This document shows, in pieces, positions 61,068 to 64,000 of a stretch of 64,000 bases of DNA (position 1 is its first letter; each line of letters begins with the position of its first letter). The stretch covers positions 496,001 to 560,000 of the forward strand of contig NZ_AP012326.1 in assembly GCF_001042595.1 (NCBI RefSeq), in the 5' to 3' direction. The translations under genes were made by a program, and so were the position numbers. The DNA is from Bifidobacterium dentium JCM 1195 = DSM 20436. Lineage in GTDB: Bacteria > Actinomycetota > Actinomycetes > Actinomycetales > Bifidobacteriaceae. The notes under the pieces are model-generated. The model ran no database searches. It had not been told where the DNA came from and saw only the letters and a program-made list of their open reading frames with translations.

Positions 61068-61934
61068 TTACTTGAGTTCCGTCAGATCGGTGGTGTATTC
61101 GGCAAGCCACTCGTCCTGCAGCTTCTGCAGGGTACCGTCCGACTGCAGTTCGTCCACGGCCTTGGAAGCGGCGGAGGTGAGCTTGGAATCCTTCGGCAGC
61201 ACGATGCCCATGCCGTTCGGATCGGTGGAGCCGGCGATGCGGCCGACGACCTTGGCGTCCTTGACTTGCTCGGACTGCACCATGTACACGCATTCCACGG
61301 TGCTGGTCACCAGGGCGTCGATCTGGTTGGCGTCGAGTGCCTGGGCTACGGCCGCGTCATCGTTGAAGGTCTGCACGTCACTCTTGATCTTCTTGGCATA
61401 CTTGTAACCTTCAGTGCCCACCATCGCGCCGATGGTGGCGTCCTTCAGATCGTCCAGGCTCTTGGCATTGGCGTATTTGCCGTTCTTCTTGACGATGATG
61501 GCCTGCGAGTCGTTGTAGTAGCTGCTGGTGAAGTCTACGGCCTTCTTACGCTCATCGGTGACGCCGAACTGCTGGATGTTCATGTCCCAGTCCTTGGCGC
61601 CCGGTGCGATGGCGGTGTCGAAAGTGGTGCGGGTCCATACCACGTCGGACTTCTTGAAGCCCATCTTCTCGGCCACGGCGTAGGCCACGGCAGCCTCATA
61701 GCCTTCGCCGGATTCCGGCTTGTCATTCATGACCCACGGCTCATAGGCCGGGTCGCCGGTGGCGATGGTCAGCTTGCCCGGATTCACCGTCTGCTGGGTG
61801 ATGTCGGAGCTGTCGGAACTTGCGGAGGCCGAGCCGGAACCGTTGCCCGAACCGCATGCCGCGGACAGTGCCACTGCTGCGACGGAAACGATCGCCGCCG
61901 CGGCACGCATGAGATGCTTACCCGAAAATGCCAT
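61068..61934 (-). CDS. amino acid ABC transporter, substrate-binding lipoprotein
   Basis: 288 aa. The signal 'AAAAIVSVAAVALSAACGSGNG' has the lipobox LSAAC, followed by a Ser/Gly linker, so it is tethered outside. The SBP_bac_3 fold shows 'LTIATGDPAYEPWVMND', 'GYEAAVAYAVAEKMGFK', 'DLKDATIGAMVGTEGYKYAKK' and 'DGTLQKLQDEWLAEY'. The ligand is probably a polar amino acid; residues do not fix which one. It is the first gene of the operon, with a TATAGT box about 90 nt upstream. Confidence 0.93.
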   Translation of the reverse strand: MAFSGKHLMRAAAAIVSVAAVALSAACGSGNGSGSASASSDSSDITQQTVNPGKLTIATGDPAYEPWVMNDKPESGEGYEAAVAYAVAEKMGFKKSDVVWTRTTFDTAIAPGAKDWDMNIQQFGVTDERKKAVDFTSSYYNDSQAIIVKKNGKYANAKSLDDLKDATIGAMVGTEGYKYAKKIKSDVQTFNDDAAVAQALDANQIDALVTSTVECVYMVQSEQVKDAKVVGRIAGSTDPNGMGIVLPKDSKLTSAASKAVDELQSDGTLQKLQDEWLAEYTTDLTELK

Positions 61935-62000
61935 GTTCTTCTCTTTCTTCTTGTGGATCGTGGTGCATTGCTTCTCTATGGATGATGCTTGTGATGCCGG

Positions 62001-62037
62001 GATACGTCATGGTGATGCGCCCACACTATAACGTATC
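62001..62037 (-). promoter_or_regulatory. ABC operon -10 box flanked by a dyad
   Basis: Minus-strand TATAGT (62030-62025) is a likely -10. GATACGT (62001-62007) and ACGTATC (62031-62037) flank it as perfect 7-bp inverted repeats 23 nt apart, covering the start site. A repressor site or leader hairpin is possible. Confidence 0.4.
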
Positions 62038-62084
62038 GTGATTTTCGAAATGCGTCGATCGGTATTACGGTATTCGATAACGGA

Positions 62085-62549
62085 TTATTCGAGGGTGAAG
62101 CCTTCGAACACGAAACCCGGACTCACCACGCAGGAGACCAGTGCGTCGCCGGAGCCGGGCACGGTGCGTTGCCAGACTCCGGCCGGCACCACCGCGTGTC
62201 CGCATACCGCGGCATCATGCCGATCGGAGGCGAGGTCGGAACCCAGCACGATGGTTTCGAGCCGGTCGTCTGCGGCAGGCCCGTCGCCATCGCCGCCCAG
62301 CTGAAGCGTCACCGGGGCGGGACCGTGCCACAACCAGATCTCGTCGGCATCGACCTTATGCCAGGCGCTGGCGTCGCCCTGCGGCAACAGGAAATAGATC
62401 AACGACGCCAACGGGCGTGCGCTGCCGCCATCGATGTGCGGCGATTGCCAGTCCCGTATGTACCAGCCTCCTTCCGGATGCGCTTCGAGACCAAGTCGTG
62501 ACACCACCGATCGCGCGTATTCGCTCATATCCTCCAACGCGACGCTCAT
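62085..62549 (-). CDS. cupin superfamily protein (DUF985/Cupin_5)
   Basis: 154 aa. 'LGLEAHPEGGWYIRDWQSP', 'SLIYFLLPQGDASAWHKVDADEIWLWHGPAPVTLQL' and 'VPAGVWQRTV' with 'CVVSPGFVFEGF' match the Cupin_5 family, a single jelly-roll. The role may be sugar binding or isomerisation; unproved. AAAGGAG precedes ATG 62549. It lies between the ABC operon and the amidohydrolase and may be transcribed with the latter. Confidence 0.88.
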   Translation of the reverse strand: MSVALEDMSEYARSVVSRLGLEAHPEGGWYIRDWQSPHIDGGSARPLASLIYFLLPQGDASAWHKVDADEIWLWHGPAPVTLQLGGDGDGPAADDRLETIVLGSDLASDRHDAAVCGHAVVPAGVWQRTVPGSGDALVSCVVSPGFVFEGFTLE

Positions 62550-62617
62550 AGCCGCTCCTTTCCGCCATTCCTGATGATGTTGCCCGTGTTCGTTCGTGAC
62601 CGGTGTGCGCCTGTGGC

Positions 62618-63964
62618 CTACCGTTCTTGCCGTATATCGAATATGCCGTCGTTATGCACGACGTTGCCCGAGATGATGGTTGCGCGGTTCGTGCCGGCTC
62701 CGTGCCGGACGAAATCCTCCAGCGTCCGTTCGATGGCGTATGGAGAATCGATGCCTACGGGAATGTCGAAGAACGCCAGATCGGCCGTGGCTCCCGCATT
62801 GATCTGGCCGATGCGTCCCGCTCCCACATGCATGCCCATCTCTTCGGCACCGCCGATGGTAATCATGCGGATGATGCGGTGGGTCAGATCGTCACGCGTA
62901 TAGCCCTGTTCGCGTGCCAGATCGTAGATCATGGCCGCATCGTCGAGCACGTCCAGACTTGGCGAGCTTGACAGCGAATCCGTGCCGACGGCCAGCAGGT
63001 TGCCTTCTTCCAGATATTCGCGGATCGGAGCGTCCCGGCCGGTCACGGTGATGCGGTTCGAACGTGGGCACAGTGCCACGCCGACGCCACGCTGCCGTAG
63101 GATGCGCCGATCTTCCGCATCGGCCCACACGCCATGCGCGATATGCACGTCGGGACCAAGCGAACCCAGCTGGTCGACGAATTGGATGGCGGAGGCGCCT
63201 TTGCCGGCGGCCCTGAGCTGCTTGTAGCTGGCCCATTGGCCGTCGCGCCAGTCGGCTGCCGAATACGTGGTGAGCGTGGTGTCGCGCTCGCCGGCCTCCA
63301 TCGGCGTTTCGGCCAGGTGGATGTGCAGGCGCATGTCCAGTTGCCGGGCGATGTCGGGCAGATCCACGAACGGTCCGGATTCCAAGGTGTATGGTGCATG
63401 CGGGCTGATACCGATGCTGGGCAGGCCTTCCTGATGCATGTGCCCGAGGTTGTCGATGAGTTCCGGAATGCCCTCGGATTTCCAGTCGCCGTTATGCCAC
63501 CCCATGACCTCCCAGTAGGCGATGCCATGCATGCCTTGCGAGGCGAGGGCACCCACGGCCTCGGGGTCGGTCACGATGTCGGCCGCCGCCGTGGTGCCGG
63601 ATTGGACCATCATGCGTGCGCCCCGATAGGCGGATTCCTTCCATGGGCGAGTTTCCTGCAGTTTGGCATACACCGTGTTGAAACCGATCTCCCAAGCGCG
63701 GAAGCGGTCATAGGTGCCACGGCCCACTTCCGCCATGTCGGTGTACTGCAGGTGGGTATGCGCGTTGATCAGGCCGGGGGTGATGATGCCGTTCCAGTGG
63801 TGTTCGACGACACGTCCGTTGGTGGCCATGTCGTGTTTCAGCTCGTTGAACACCCATCGGCGGGTGCCCACATGCACCACGCGGCTTCCGGCCACGGCCA
63901 CGGCACCATCCAACACCACCGGTCCGGTGACGGGAATGACCATCGGTGAACTGTAGACGGTCAC
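62618..63964 (-). CDS. amidohydrolase of the MtaD/TrzA deaminase family
   Basis: About 448 aa. The metal-dependent barrel has 'GLINAHTHLQY', 'LRLHIHLAETPMEAGERD'-type (HIHLAET), 'IAHGVWADAEDRRIL' and 'LAVGTDSLSSSPSLDVLDD'; a single zinc or iron is expected. The group deaminates methylthioadenosine, S-adenosylhomocysteine, guanine or aminodeoxyfutalosine; the substrate is not decided. The start is uncertain: GTG 63964 has no ribosome site; ATG 63943 (MVIPVTGP) has TACAGT 6 nt upstream, the leaderless pattern; and the frame stays open to the window edge at 64000. Confidence 0.85.
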   Translation of the reverse strand: MTVYSSPMVIPVTGPVVLDGAVAVAGSRVVHVGTRRWVFNELKHDMATNGRVVEHHWNGIITPGLINAHTHLQYTDMAEVGRGTYDRFRAWEIGFNTVYAKLQETRPWKESAYRGARMMVQSGTTAAADIVTDPEAVGALASQGMHGIAYWEVMGWHNGDWKSEGIPELIDNLGHMHQEGLPSIGISPHAPYTLESGPFVDLPDIARQLDMRLHIHLAETPMEAGERDTTLTTYSAADWRDGQWASYKQLRAAGKGASAIQFVDQLGSLGPDVHIAHGVWADAEDRRILRQRGVGVALCPRSNRITVTGRDAPIREYLEEGNLLAVGTDSLSSSPSLDVLDDAAMIYDLAREQGYTRDDLTHRIIRMITIGGAEEMGMHVGAGRIGQINAGATADLAFFDIPVGIDSPYAIERTLEDFVRHGAGTNRATIISGNVVHNDGIFDIRQER

Positions 63965-64000
63965 CGAGTCGAGCGGTTGCGGATGCGCCGCCAGATGCAG

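Overview
The window is chromosomal DNA of a high-GC Gram-positive bacterium, almost certainly a Bifidobacterium. The signs are: a 910-residue bifunctional AdhE behind a Rex-type operator; a solitary CIRCE-controlled groES; zinc-type L33, L36 and S14; Ala/Glu-rich tails on S3 and L17; and actinobacterial gene neighbourhoods (SAF-FmdB-formyltetrahydrofolate cyclo-ligase-RimJ-membrane protein; 7Fe ferredoxin-DapC). The species cannot be fixed from this window. It reads as core genome: I see no phage, insertion sequence, integrase or CRISPR array.

Layout. 1-4140: the tail of an unknown gene, a small hypothetical, a SAF-domain protein, an FmdB zinc ribbon, 5-formyltetrahydrofolate cyclo-ligase, a RimJ-like acetyltransferase and a three-TM protein that looks like the SepX/GlpR divisome protein. 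4141-6000: CIRCE-groES and a trans-sulfuration PLP enzyme. 6050-13400: tRNA-Tyr/Thr/Met-rpmG, murB, an amino-acid permease, ferredoxin-dapC, dinB and a DMT exporter. 13500-23900: tRNA-Ser, CapA, a 2-hydroxyacid dehydrogenase, YigZ, a helical-repeat protein, malQ, rplM-rpsI and glgX. 23780-27660: a small catabolic locus (Zn dehydrogenase, MFS carrier, ROK regulator) with readable promoters and operator-like dyads. 27660-31770: an AT-rich spacer, adhE and a YwiC-like membrane protein.

32029-47879 is the S10-spc-alpha ribosomal block (rpsJ to rplQ, with secY, adk, infA, rpoA), ending in truA. Perfect hairpins cut it into segments, and map and rpsD are absent from their usual places. 48078-51158 holds the least understood system of the window: a circularly permuted ATP-grasp domain fused to an alpha-E domain, followed by a transglutaminase-like protease, which together look like a peptide ligase/peptidase module. 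51231-59330: tRNA-Ser(CGA), a lipoprotein and the nusA-infB-rbfA-truB-ribF cluster, without ylxR. 59422-64000: a polar amino-acid ABC importer, a cupin and an amidohydrolase.

Regulation visible in the sequence: CIRCE at groES, a Rex box at adhE, a near-consensus LexA box at dinB, a LacI-like dyad at glgX, dyads at the ROK and ABC promoters, a long palindrome before capA, and repeated TAnnnT boxes 6-8 nt before SD-less start codons, which suggest leaderless mRNAs.
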